Origin: Styela clava
Lineage: Eukaryota > Chordata > Ascidiacea > Stolidobranchia > Styelidae
Length of the DNA stretch: 64,000 nt
Direction of reading: 5' to 3'
Assembly: GCF_964204865.1 (NCBI RefSeq)
Contig: NC_135257.1
Span: 8,144,151-8,208,150, forward strand
Every line of letters starts with the position of its first letter. Position 1 is the stretch's first letter. Shown here piece by piece: positions 36,801-48,000 of the stretch. Below the pieces are notes generated by a model. That model was not told the DNA's origin and did not search any database. It saw only the letters and a program-made list of their open reading frames with translations. The position numbers and the translations under genes are program-made.

Positions 36801-37792
36801 GGTAGAAATAGCTCACCAACATTAGAATGTCTAGTGTTCTGGATGTCTGTTGTAAATATACTAAAAATACCCGATATTCGACAATTCGTTAAAATTATTC
36901 AAATTGATAAAAATATTCTATTTTACCCTGGCAATTACATTTTGTAAATTGCAATACTTCACGAAATCGTGGTAGAATTGACGATTGATTCATATCTCTA
37001 ACACAAAAACTGTTACCTTTTTCGAATAGTTTCTGCGGTCTGAAAAGTCGAATAAGCGTTTCGACATTGTAAATGCTATGATCATTGCCATCAATATATG
37101 GTCGGGCCTTGCACGAAATTCATAACGTGGTTGCGTACAGCGGTTTATAACAACTTTAAACCAATTTAGTGTTTTTAGCGATAATAATTAATTGTTGCAA
37201 TGAAATACATTTGTTTGCTATTTTCATTTCTCTCGCAAGTGCAGACAGTAACACTATTGAATGATTTTGGCAATGGGAGAAACATATCAAATTGTAACAA
37301 AAAAGAATTAGGTTGCAAAAGTGAGATTACCTGTGATAATAATAAGGGCGTACTGTGGAACGCAGAAGGGCGAGCAAAACCGAAGCGCGTGATCAGCGGT
37401 GCGTTTGAAGACCATGTATTACCCGTGCGACCGTGCATCTTTTACCAAAATGTGAGGTGCTTTGAAGGCCCTCTCATGTACATTACTGTAAGAAAACAGT
37501 TAAAATATCAGTCACTATTAACCATTTGTTCGCGCTCGACTATCACACTTTTCGGAAATAATAATTGTGTATAATTTTAGAAACAACATGTGTTTAAATA
37601 TAGACAAAATTATTGGGGGGCGACCGCGCATGATATCAGATTTCCCCATAGTTCATTTTTTTATGATATGTAATAATTAGCATTGCCTCTGATGGCCTTT
37701 CAGGTTTCAATGAAACAACAACATTTCATCTTGAAGAAACTGGATCAGGTGAAAAAGTATCCAAACTTTCTGCCAGGAAAACAGATTTATGA
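18812..37792 (+). CDS. Long coiled-coil protein, 21 exons joined (CCDC30-like candidate)
   Basis: Exons: 18812-19000, 19556-19676, 20420-20499, 21208-21306, 23089-23208, 23435-23530, 23702-23810, 24109-24201, 25803-25905, 28640-28769, 28979-29062, 29622-29792, 30320-30436, 31144-31313, 32474-32639, 33359-33510, 34598-34795, 35154-35220, 35629-35700, 35774-35873, 37704-37792. All use GT-AG and keep phase, giving 841 residues plus stop. The protein starts SVPDEIVHALREHGI, then is nearly all Glu/Lys/Leu-rich coiled coil (ENVRGLSEERDRL, DLRSEDSELRNRM), ending GSGEKVSKLSARKTDL. It has no membrane helix. The N-terminal block and the YLLLVRSNLLEKLEV segment recall vertebrate CCDC30, but this is from memory and unsure. 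The start exon is not certain (see 17982). The donor after 30436 (CAT|GTTGGT) is weak. Introns carry many transposons. Confidence 0.8.
19907..20216. repeat. Diverged tandem duplication in intron 2
   Basis: Two adjacent similar stretches, about 19907-20062 and 20096-20216. Each contains ATTAATGAAG..AT, a TTTGAAT motif, GATATC.CTGGACTATT, AATTGCTAAGCA and TTACACCACT in the same order. No open frame. Confidence 0.7.
22569..22833. mobile_element. 265-bp hAT-type MITE
   Basis: Ends CAGGGGTGTGCAACCT and AGGTTGCACACCCCTG, a perfect 16-bp inverted repeat. Related fragments occur near 53722 and 55205 (ACAGGAGCACCCGATACAAA against ACAGGAGAGCCAGATACAAA here). It lies in an intron of the long coiled-coil gene. 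No target duplication could be read with confidence. Confidence 0.85.
23581..23641. repeat. Near-perfect 61-bp palindrome
   Basis: A left arm at 23581-23610 and a right arm at 23612-23641 are inverse complements over 30 bases with one mismatch, with a single-base centre at 23611. The arm begins ATTAGTCTAGTGAGAAATAC. It lies in the intron between exons 23435-23530 and 23702-23810. Confidence 0.97.
24942..25195. mobile_element. Truncated CAGTGGTTCTCAAAC-type hAT element
   Basis: The left end GCAGTTGTTCTCAAACTTTA and the following GCTGCGCCCCCTTTTTAGAA, TTTGTCAAGTCTCGCGCCCC match the fuller copy at 33623-34077. Similarity extends to about 25195, and no right terminus is present. Confidence 0.7.
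26113..28239. mobile_element. 2.1-kb hAT-type element with exact 8-bp target duplication
   Basis: The ends CAGGGATGGCCATTTCCGAA and TTCGAATTGGCCATCCCTG are inverted. It is flanked on both sides by ATTATAGT (26105-26112 and 28240-28247). The interior is rich in TTCGAATA motifs near both ends and is otherwise AT-rich. Short frames (27110-27322, 27859-28143) are not transposase-like. It is a large insertion in the intron between coding exons 9 and 10 of the coiled-coil gene. Confidence 0.9.
31352..32006. mobile_element. 655-bp inverted-end element carrying a CCAAAAAC-type minisatellite
   Basis: Ends CAGAGATGATCAAAT and ATTATTTTTGACATCCCTG, an imperfect inverted pair, flanked by CTCGACAC and CTTCACAC (6 of 8 match). 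Inside, about 31440-31675 is an irregular array built from ACCACCAAAA, CTTGCAAAA and CAGTGAAAAA blocks. The frame reading through this array on the minus strand is a low-complexity Phe/Trp-rich artefact. It lies in an intron of the coiled-coil gene. Confidence 0.65.
33623..34077. mobile_element. 455-bp CAGTGGTTCTCAAAC hAT-type element
   Basis: Ends CAGTGGTTCTCAAACTTTTC and CCGTTTGAGAAACACTG, an inverted pair of the common hAT kind, with GCCCCC-rich sub-terminal sequence on both sides. Flanking 8-mers are only partly alike. The interior is AT-rich and shared with 24942-25195. It lies in the intron after exon 33359-33510. Confidence 0.8.
36133..37640. other. Intron region with a truncated hAT end at 36133
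   Basis: CAGTGGTCCCCAACCATCGT at 36133 is a typical hAT left terminus, but no matching right end was found before the last exon at 37704. The rest of the large last intron is AT-rich, with one secreted-protein-like frame described separately. Confidence 0.45.
37200..37574 (+). CDS. Hypothetical small secreted Cys-containing ORF inside the last intron
   Basis: A 124-codon frame begins with a good signal peptide (MKYICLLFSFLSQVQTVT). The rest is soluble and carries seven Cys outside the signal (about 32, 39, 45, 79, 87, 109, 123) and an RNISNC glycosylation-type site. It lies in the same orientation as, and within the last intron of, the coiled-coil gene. A donor-like ACTGTAAG inside the frame (near 37490) could instead make this the first exon of a spliced secreted protein. 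No family was recognised, and it may be a chance frame or transposon-borne. Confidence 0.3.
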   Translation: MKYICLLFSFLSQVQTVTLLNDFGNGRNISNCNKKELGCKSEITCDNNKGVLWNAEGRAKPKRVISGAFEDHVLPVRPCIFYQNVRCFEGPLMYITVRKQLKYQSLLTICSRSTITLFGNNNCV

Positions 37793-40342
37793 GTTTTCAA
37801 CTCTATCAATATCTTGCCTAATTACAGTAACACTTTTTACTTGGATATATAACATTATTTTTGCTTCAGAAGCCAGACACACACAGTCGCAGATTGAGTT
37901 TGATTATAGTAAATGAACATCATTTGTTTATTTGGCTCATTGACCTTTTTTAACAAAATCACAATTTATTAGTTCCATGAATTTCCATCTTCATTTCTAA
38001 TATCTATTTCTTGTGTTTTTCATGAGCTATGTAAATCTTTTTCTCATATTCTATTTTTATACCCTTTTATAATTACCAAAGTGTGCACATTTTTCTAAAG
38101 TTTCCAAATATTATGAAACTGACACTCCAATTGCAGTTTTTTTCGAACATTTGTATCTGTTTAATTCTGAATATTTTTCATAGTCGGTGTCCTTTTTACC
38201 GAATTATTTGAATATATCTTCTCTTGGCATGGTAAGCGTGTATCCACTATTCAGTATTGATCTATTGTGGAGTATAGTATTTTATTTTTCTCAAAAAACT
38301 TACTTGCAAGGTGTACGAATGCAAGGTGATTTTTAAGTTCCTAAATATGACTATTTAGATTTCATATTACTAATTTCTTTGGACCTATATGCTTCACACA
38401 CTTCAAGTATTCAGTGAGTATCGACTACTAATTATGACAAAGGGATTGGTCGAACATTGCATTCAGTTATATTTATTAAATGAGTTATTGATGAAACATG
38501 TTTCTAACTCAGCGAACTTTTTGAGTGATTGTTTTATGTTTTCAGTAATTTATGCGTCTCACATGTCAAACAATTACATATCTATCAAGTATTCGAGATT
38601 TATTTCGAAAAAAAATGTTTGATTCGATTCTGAAATCATTGAGTATTTGAAAATGTCCGGTCCTAAATTTAATATATTGTTAGATTAGGTTAATTTGAGC
38701 AAAGTATGTAGTTTTGATACCTTCCGATTATCTGTTATATGGACTTTCAGATTTAGTTGGGTCAAACAAATAATTTTATTTTAAACATTTCAAATTTGGT
38801 TCAATACATTTGCATGGATTTTTATCTCTTTAATAAAAGTTACTGAGTCCTCTGCTTTTCTTTATAAGTCCATTTTTAATCTGCACTTGTGTTTTTATAC
38901 CTTACGTATTAATATGACCATACAGTATTATGCTTAGCATAGTTGAGTTTTGTTATTAATTAGTACAACGTAATACCCATGGTCAATATTATTGCTGTGG
39001 ATGTTATCGAAATATTTTTATACCACTTGGCAACAGGGATGTCCAAAATGGGATTCTGAGTTTAAATACTATTTATAAGAACACAAGTTTTCAAAACTTT
39101 GTGCATGACGTTATACATTCAGTTAAACTCTTTTTTGTCTTAGTGTTTTCGCCTATATTTCTTAACAAGTTTTGAATGGCAGTTCATCATTATCATATGT
39201 GTATGTTAAGAGTTTAGTATTAGCATTTTCCAATGAGATTTAAATCGATTTTCAAAAACTTTATAAGATAAATTCAAGTAAATATGCAGGATGTAGATAG
39301 CACTGCATTCATTCATGTCAAAGAGCTTCATCATTTCAATATCAAAGTTTTATTCATATCCGCAGTGTTTTCGGCAAATTTTTATTTGCATTTTAGTGCG
39401 CAATTTTCGGTGTATTTAAGTGGTTATCAATGTACAGTGATCATCCACTGTAACTGTTTTTACTTCCTTCAGCACTTTGTTTCCTACACACATGTGTATG
39501 CACAGCATGTTTCTTCATATTATTTTTTGTATGACTAGTATCTTTCTACCTAAGCCTTATTTTTGTACCGGTACTAAACATAACTATTTTACTAAAATAC
39601 TTATCAGCAGTGAAGCAACTTATTTTTATACCATATTTGAGTGACATGACACCACTCGCTCAAGATAATAAATACCATAAAATTAGTAGCTGTTTCCGTT
39701 GAAATGTTGGTATCTTTATGTTTGTCTATTTTTCCGAAGTTGAACGGATTGTTTGAGACCGTTAATCAAGGTTCGCGCGTAATTTGAAAATAAACTTTCA
39801 GACCGCTCAAAGTGAATATACTCTCCCAAGTGGTGATAGTGTGATACCGAATTCAATGATGCTTATCTGACGTCATTTAGAAAAATGCAGGAGGGAGCGG
39901 CCCCGAAGTGTCTATAGGTGTTATAGTCACTTTGGAGCGGTCCATGCCGAGATTAGCCATTGCGTCATTTTAATTGCGCGTTGCAGGCAAGTATCCATTT
40001 CTGTTAAATTTGAATTTTATTGCCTTTCCATAGAGTCGTCACAAATTGCTCCGAGAATTGATAAATTGTGCAGGAAAATGCAACCTCGTCTAATATATTA
40101 ATGTCGTTTGTGTTGTAAATGGAACATTATCCTTCCTCGTTGGTTAGGCACAGGGATTGATGGGGCCCAACTGAGGTTCACAAATAGGGGTCCGCGACCC
40201 GGAATGTTTGGGAAACCCTGCGCGAAGGGATCTCTGAAGCAACGTCGATATTTCTTATTCGAACTGTCTCGCTGTCACTTGACCGTTTTGGTTGACATGT
40301 GATAGGGCCATATGGTCAACACACCCGGGTTATTGACGTTGA
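37793..40342. other. Intergenic between convergent genes
   Basis: AT-rich spacer holding the 3' UTR of the coiled-coil gene (+) and the 3' end of the ACP5-type gene (-). Frames here (37683-37916, 38389-38622, 39284-39538) are T-rich translations. The 37683 frame contains a hydrophobic run but is the wrong phase of the true last exon. Nothing else was recognised. Confidence 0.45.
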
Positions 40343-40348
40343 TTTATT
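40343..40348 (-). terminator. Candidate poly(A) signal of the ACP5-type gene
   Basis: AATAAA on the minus strand, about 135 nt downstream of the stop at 40483; the nearest perfect match. Confidence 0.45.
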
Positions 40349-40482
40349 CGAGTCATCCGAATGTATACAATGCCACAAATCAATATGCTCAAGAACGATT
40401 CACAGGCATTTTTCAATGCTCAGCTCAAATTAGTACCAATTATGCCTTGAATTAGAAGTATTTCATTTATAGTCTGCCCAAT

Positions 40483-43400
40483 TTAAAAGAGCAGAGTTTT
40501 ATCTCTTCTTGGTAATGCAGCTGTGTACATTTCATTTCCTTCTTTCCCGTCTAATATAGTAACTCTCATACTGGTACCATCCACATCAACTCGAGCAAAA
40601 CATCCCGTTAAAATATCCATCCACGACGCAAAGCTGGGAAAAAACGCACTTTGTAATATTAATATTTAGCGCTATACGTTATTGCGAGAGAGTTTGAATT
40701 AATGTAAAATTGAATGAAATACGGTAATAGCTCTCGCATTCCTTTATCAGCTACCCGCAACCATACTGTCACGACTTCAATTACGTAACCATACAATTGG
40801 CGCATTTATATGAACTGTTATGTAATATTTCTATTTATGTTATGGCAACACGTTTATACGTTTTAACACATATTGACACGTTTTTTTTTGTTTGTTTAGG
40901 ACTGCAGTTCCCCCTTATTATAATATCCTTTGTAGTTCATTCTTCCCCCGCATACATTTAATTTTAGAACCTCGAATGGTGAAAGTTGAAATAGCGCTTG
41001 GATTGGATTTGGAAAAAAGAAACTATAGACCTCGAAGATTGTCGTTTGAAAAACAAAATTTATAGAGTAAATTAAGTGTACAGAAATTTGAAGTGCAAAT
41101 GGAGATAGATAGTAGCAACTTTCATGTGCCAAAGCTAAATAAATTTGATCCTCCCGATATACGGTAGCCTTCTATCTGTTAGTAGTTACAAGCGAATATC
41201 AGAAACAGCCTATAAAAAGATTACTCACAGAAATTCTGCCGTGAAGTATTCACTATCCGCGTGGGCGAACCATGGTGTTATGAAGTTACTGCATCCAACA
41301 ACAATATAATGAACTTCAGAATCTTTTGGAATCAAATGCTTAAAAAACAAATATATATATATTATAATTTATCACTACCTTTCACTTCAGACCAAGAGGT
41401 TCACAACGAAATAGAAGTAATCGTCATAGTAAATTCGACTGGCAGGCGTAAGGCTTTACCACCCTAAGAATTCACCTGGGCGTCATGATCATGGCCTGCT
41501 ATATACGCTGATACCCTATAAGTATCCAAAAGAGGTTCCAGTCTATTGTACAAGCATTCGATGTAAGGTCCAGCGTTGCCCGCACTGTACACTGGATAGT
41601 GACCGGTCACAATCAAATAGTCAGCGCTGCACAAACAAAGACGTAATTTTAATTATTTTCTATTCAGTAGGTATTTCTGCACAGTACGAATGAGACAAGT
41701 AGCTTACACAATTTATAAAAGTGTAGTCTAGTGCAGTGGTTTTCAATCGCCGGTCCGCAAACCTTGTCAGAGAGTATGCCCATTTTAAGCACTGAACGGC
41801 TGGATACCTTTGCCACAGTTTTGGACATCTCCGTAAAAAGAATATCCCGAGCTCAGTGACAAATCCATTAAATTACTGCTGATTTTTTGTACAACTTGCT
41901 TACGTGAGTAAGTTTTTCATCGATATCTCTCACCAAGACCAAATAGATAAATCATGTGGAAGTCAACGCTCTACTTCGCCTTGCAGAAACTTCAATTGGA
42001 ATCGCGTTAAACATAAGAAACAACAGCAGCAAATTTCTCATTAAATTGAATTGTCTGCTTTTGAATTGCATATTTTTGCCATAATTACATTTGTTTAATT
42101 ATTTTTCGTGTTTTTGACATTCCGAGTTGATTTTAAAGGTTCACCGGTCAGCAGAATGAATTTTGAAATTTTACCGGTCCGCATACTAAAAAAAGGGTTG
42201 AGAACCACTGGTCTAGATAGTGCACATTGTTTCACTTTCTCCAAAGTACATACATTTTCGATTTATTATTCTATGATATATACTATATAGCAGGGCTACT
42301 CAACTATTTTTACCGAAGGTCCGCATACAAAACTTTAAACATATTTGGGTCCGGACTTCCCAGAAATTATATTTCGGCATCCTTAATTCCTCGGCCGACT
42401 AATGATAAGATTGTCAAGATTGTTTGGTATGGCGTTATTGTCCTTTTCATATATAATTTTAAATCTATAAAAGTGATTTTATGAAAAGAAATTTCAAAAG
42501 TGGTCCAAAATAAAGAAATTTCAAAAATGATCCAAAATAAAGAATTATACGCGGTCCGAATCGAATATCCGAAAGGTCCGGATTCGGACCGCGGTCCGCC
42601 AGTTGAGTAGCCTTGCTATATAGTATAATATACTGTTGACGTCAGATATAAATTTTATATAAACCTAATATCGAATTCACGATTGCTCTGGTCACGTATA
42701 AACCTACTCTTGTCCTTCCTGTAATTGCGTTTCCAACCATGCCCACTCTTCCTCCGCCATGGCATCATCGATTGCGACACCATCGGGTGCACCGCCGATG
42801 CCGCAAGGTATTGTCGTTTCAAACATTATGATACGAAGTTTAACTCCAATATCGGGCATGGTGAAATCCAGTGTGTACCAATACCACGGCATTGTCCTGA
42901 TGAAATAGAACATTACTTAGTATGTAACATTTGTATCTTGATATTATCATTACCGTAAGAAACTAGAGGAATGCCTATAACCGCCAAGACACAATTCACC
43001 CAAACGACTTTTGTGTAAAACCAATGTCCAGCTACAACTTCAATATAACCAACTTTTTAATACATAGGGTCTATGACAATTAAATATATATATATATAAG
43101 GTCTGATCACGACAAAGTGGTTATACAAATTAAGTTAAACATAAACAAACAATCATCCACTATTATAATTAAAGTCAATATAAACGAACTTCTAATATTC
43201 ACCAATCGTTTATATGTGACGTTAGAAGCATATACAATGGATGGCATATTCATAATAGTGACAAAATCCACCCATAACGATTTTATTTCTCTCAGCGTAC
43301 AATCTAGAAATACATGCGATAATACCCTATATTTTATACAATTCAGGACATGCAATTGTATCATAATTAGATGGACATATTAGACATAAAGCCTCACAAT

Positions 43401-44363
43401 TCTAGACTATATTAACCTACCATCTAGTTGAAATTTTACTGTAATCAATCTGTGCTTGAACGCTTCCGTGCCAATCATGATTACCAGTTGTTATATACCA
43501 AGGAATATAGAGTGCAGGATCGTTATATACATCCTCAAACGTTCCCTGGAATCGTAAATATTTGGATGCAGAAAAGTAATACTAAAACCACGGCAAATGT
43601 TCGATTGGTAATGCTACTATTCAATATCTCTCTAACTAATCGTAGGACGAGCTGTAATCGTATAGCAAGAATTTTCATCTTCCTCAATCACTTACGACGT
43701 GCCTTTTTTGTTCATAACTTGGTAGTACAACTCGCCGCTCGCTCTGCAACTTAAAACCAAAGTCTTTTATCAGTCAGCTGTCCTTTCCATTTTTATCCAT
43801 CAACATATAACTGTAACGCACGCTTCCAATCACAGGCGTTTTAATCAGATTAAGTCGTTTTCTTCAGATTGATTGAAACTACGTTTTGCTAATAAGTTTT
43901 TGTAGCTAAAACGTCGGAGTGCAAGTATTGCCTCTATGATTAATATCATTTAGATAATTTCTAAACAAAAGCAATAATACCTTCCACCTTTTGTCGTGAA
44001 TATCTTTTACTCCGAGAAAATAGAAATTATCTCCGAGCTCCAGAATAAATTTACAGTCATTATCTTTAGATTCGCGTGCCATCAAAGCAGCTACGTTTCG
44101 TTGTAGTTTAGTCGAGTAGAAAGGTTCAGGAAAACCACCATTATCGCCAGCGATGAGAAAGCTGATACTATCTCCGGAAAATTCCCCTGTAAACAACGAA
44201 ACGAAAGTTTGGAAAAATGCTTCTGAATCTAACATTAAACGCCATTCTTACTTTGTATTAATGTAGTTGGCGCAGATTCCAGTCTTATTGCTTCTGGTTT
44301 TCGATTCATCAATCTGCAGTTAACACCAACAAATATCGCCATATAAACCACCAAACGTAACAT
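40483..44363 (-). CDS. ACP5: Tartrate-resistant (purple) acid phosphatase, ACP5 type, 7 exons
   Basis: Exons in coding order: 44252-44363, 43981-44186, 43421-43545, 42708-42896, 41476-41626, 41229-41338, 40483-40633. All have GT-AG sites and matching phases, giving 347 residues (human ACP5 is 325). A signal peptide ([16 protein letters not shown]) directs secretion or lysosomal entry. All seven ligands of the Fe/M binuclear centre are present: Asp52, Asp90 and Tyr93 (LGDNFYF), Asn128 (GNHD), His220 (VTGHYP), His256 and His258 (AGHDHD). The enzyme hydrolyses phosphomonoesters at acid pH. The first motif reads GDNGG rather than the usual GDWGG. The C terminus ends [11 protein letters not shown], with LPRR as in ACP5. 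The exposed loop near 179-195 is shorter than the mammalian repression loop. Two hAT insertions lie in the intron between 41626 and 42708. Confidence 0.92.
41734..42210. mobile_element. 477-bp CAGTGGTTTTCAA hAT-type element in an ACP5 intron
   Basis: Ends CAGTGGTTTTCAATCGCCGG and GGGTTGAGAACCACTG, inverted, flanked by GTCTAGTG and GTCTAGAT (6 of 8). ACCGGTCCGC motifs lie near both ends. No coding capacity. Confidence 0.82.
42291..42615. mobile_element. 325-bp CAGGGCTACTCAACT hAT-type MITE, exact 8-bp duplication
   Basis: Ends CAGGGCTACTCAACTA and AGTTGAGTAGCCTTG, inverted, flanked on both sides by CTATATAG (42283-42290 and 42616-42623). Sub-terminal GGTCCGCATAC and GGACCGCGGTCCGCC are typical of this MITE type. 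It sits 80 bp from the preceding element in the same intron. Confidence 0.92.
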
Positions 44364-45029
44364 TTTTCAGCTGGAGTGTTTTACCAAGCTGTGATGATAT
44401 TGATAATAAAAACACAAATTATCCGAACACACAACTGCATATTCTTCTGTTCAAGATTTCCCTAAATAATCCCCCTCACGACCCATTAGCTGAACCTACC
44501 TTACATAACGTTATAGGCTACATATGTTTTCAAAATCATTTCATACGTTCCAATGTACATGAATCATATTTTTAATTGAAATAGAGGGAAATTATAACGA
44601 CACCATGTAAATCAAGAGTCCTGCTTCACACTAACACAAATGTATTTTGCCTGACAGGTCTGACTTTGATAAGACTAAACAATTGTGATTAAAAACGGCA
44701 CAGACTTCCAGTTCTGTGGTAACTTCATTGAAATATTTAATAAGGCGTACTGCATGCTAGATAATTCTGTAAGTAAGTTACTGGTCACATGTCCTAAAAT
44801 ATTCTGCCAAATGCGATTTTAGGTAACTGTATCAGGCTGAGTGTGTTGACGCAAAAACGAAAAATATCGAAGATTCCTAACGAGAGTCAGTGTCTAACGT
44901 TTGTAATGTGACGCGATCAGTTTCTTTGCGATTGTGGGAATTCGCACATCTGCTACAGAACAAACAGGTTATATTAGCAGATACCACTCACTCTAACTAT
45001 GAAGATAAACAATATTAGAATGACGTGTA
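44364..45029. other. Spacer between the ACP5-type and sulfotransferase genes
   Basis: About 0.7 kb of AT-rich sequence, presumably the ACP5-type promoter and the 3' end of the sulfotransferase transcript, both on the minus strand. A TCCAG acceptor-like site lies 7 nt before the ACP5-type ATG, so a 5' UTR intron or spliced leader is possible. No other gene was seen. Confidence 0.45.
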
Positions 45030-45035
45030 TTTATT
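45030..45035 (-). terminator. Poly(A) signal of the sulfotransferase gene
   Basis: AATAAA on the minus strand, about 36 nt beyond the stop at 45071. Confidence 0.6.
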
Positions 45036-45070
45036 CAAATAAATGTAAACATCTTTACGAAATAAGTTAA

Positions 45071-48000
45071 TTACCAAAGTCGTCTACCTAACAATTGAAA
45101 TAATTGTTCATCAAAAGGTTTGTAAAATGGTTTTAGTTTTTTAAACGTTTTTTTTAACGATGACTCTCGTGCCAACTTGGGAGCTCTCGTTCGACCTTTC
45201 ACCACTAGAGTCATGCATTGCATCGGTATTTTGTATAATTCTGAGTCAATAACAATTGTTGGTGAAATGCAGTGAAGTCCTGTGCTGGGATTTTCGATAA
45301 AATCTTCTGCCAGTATCAACTTTGGTAATCCGAGAAATTCTTGTAGCTGAAAATGTAGTACGGTCTAATTGATTTTTCATGTAAATCATTTCAAAAATGT
45401 CACAGTAGATTACTAAACGGAAGCGTTGGATTTTCGTAAAAAATGAATAATGAATGTATTTTCAGTCGGGAAAGACGTTATAAATAGAACCAAATCATAT
45501 CAAAACCGGATATCTTATCAAGTCAGAAAATCTTATCAAGTCAGAAAGAAAAGATGTTGTATGAATATCTTGTACAATTAAAAATCGTCTTGTACCCTTT
45601 CCACAACCACACCCGGGTTCTTTATCATTTCTTCTCCGCTGATAACATGGAGGTTTTCTTCCGTGTAATATTTCATCCACCTTGAAGAAAAAACATCTCC
45701 GCGTTATCCATCGGCAGGTTTTAGTCAGTAAGGGTGCAAGAAACATACAACGTCATATGTCAATATTCACGCATAATTTTATTACACAGCAGAATTGATA
45801 AAAGTTAGTTTCGGTAAAAAACTTGATAATAATAGTAATACAAATTTACCATTATATGCCAAATAACCCCAAACCCAAAGTTCAAAATCTCTGAACCCAT
45901 ACTATGTTTTTTCAAGAAGTAATGTCTAAGAAATTTTAAGTAGCTATATGGAAGGTTTCATGTATCATTGAATTGCTATTTGTAAATTTCTTTTTCTTCA
46001 TTCTTCCAACATTTTCACTATGTCTCATACATTTACCAGTGTTTTCTAACAGTTACATTTCACATTTCAGCAATGGTTCATTTTAAAATACATCCATTCC
46101 AAATACGAATATAAACAACAACAACAACTCGAGAAATACAAATACGATTAGTAAGTAGTTAATGGAAGTTAAATTAAAATGTTACTAAACTACTCTTTGC
46201 TTACTCTTTCATCATTGGGTAGTATACCCCTAAAGTCAATATATTCGACGACCGATCAACTTCACGCCATTTTGAAGCAATTTTGTTTAGATCCAGATGA
46301 GAACTATATGCCGCCTGCGCCCTTGGTAAATATTGTTCAACGTATTCCTCAAATGTCCCTGGTATCTCGAAAATTTTATCCGTAACCTCGAAGTAGAATA
46401 ATATATTTTAATATCCAATTCGGATTATAGACTCAAATCATCTGACAAATGCTAAAAAAATGATTCTACAAGAGCAATTCCTACTTGTTTCATAATGATA
46501 TTCATACTCTCCATTTATTCAAGGCTCTCGTCTTTCGAATATGTCAGTACCTGATAGACTCGCCCTTGCAATTTAACTTACCGCTTGAACAAAGTCTGAA
46601 AACGCTCTTTGCACAGGATCACATAAAATGAGCCATAATTTTGCATTTGGAACATCGTGACGAACAACTTGTGGCATATTGACCCGCCATCTTGGAAAAT
46701 TAAAATATCCTGGAGTTTTTTCCATCGCTCTCTCATATTTCGTTACATTTGGCATGACATTTCTGCAATGAGATTTGCAGTAATTAAAAACTCTTATACC
46801 TCAAAGCGGAGATATGAATTTGTCAGATTGTCAAGATAAGCACAAATCAATAAAACAGATAGGTAATACATGGGTATTCAATCACCCATACTTTTCCCTG
46901 GTTATTGTCGAGTAGAAGTACAGAATAGAAACTAGACTAACCTGTAATATTCTGTTCCCAACTTGTAAGTCTGATAAATATTGAAATAATGAACTTCCTT
47001 CATATTTATTTTAATCAATGGATGCCTCAGCAATGCATGCTGTAGCCAACCAGTACCACATTTTCGAACCCCGATGCCTATTATATCAGGCAGACGTTGA
47101 GTGACGTTTTTCGTTTCCTTGGATCTCTCGTGGTACTCCAAGAGCACCTTATTTCGGATTTTTGCTGCTTCTGACATCTCCCAGTCTGGTAACATAAAGT
47201 ATTGTTTGTCTCTATCAATAGCAAACCATTTTTATTTTACTGAATGACCGTCGAAAAATATGCATTCTGTTCTAACATAACTTTTGGGCCTCGCTAACAC
47301 ATAGTGCCATTGCCCGTGAATGTAAACATTCCCATAATAGATAATACCCTTCGAAACGTAATACGTGATTTCCACAATTATGTTATTTTTTGTTATCCCT
47401 TTCCTTTGAACACTAATACGTGATGCTCAAGATGCACGTATAATGCTTTAACACAGGGGTGTGTAAAGTGCGGCCCGCAAAGAAAAATTGTGCGGCCCGC
47501 GGAGAAGTTCCAACTTTGAATGGTGTGGGGCCCAACCAAGATAACTTTCCACATTTGAAAAAGTCATGGTTTCAAATATGGCACTTTTCGGCTCAACATA
47601 TTTTTTTTCTAAAATGGGCGTCATAAAACCGCCTGAAAGACGAAGACTTGGAAATAAATATCGAATTGCTAGCACTTCCATTGAATATTCAAATTCGAAT
47701 AAAAGCAGCCGGGAAAAGAATCCAGCAGCAAATATTTCCCTGAATTCGTTTAAATTCGGTGTGAAAATAAATTGGAATAACAGTTTTTATGAATTTATAC
47801 GTTTTAACGCATCATTTCTGCAAGGACCCATAATGACATAAGGTCATAATAACAAAAAGACACTATTTTGTGCCTGCAATTAATAGAAAGTCCATGTTCA
47901 ATGAAAGTGCGGCCCGCGGTTTTATCCAGTTTATGATATCTGGCCCGCCTGCAAAAAAGGTTGCATACCCCTGCTTTAACATACAGAATGCATACTCCAC

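Noticed and set aside
37683-37916. 77-codon frame with a hydrophobic segment
   Set aside because: Overlaps the terminal exon of the coiled-coil gene in another phase; the phase set by the preceding exon gives a different, shorter end.
43117-43383. Frames on both strands in an ACP5-type intron
   Set aside because: Intron of a gene whose exons join in phase around it; no domain.
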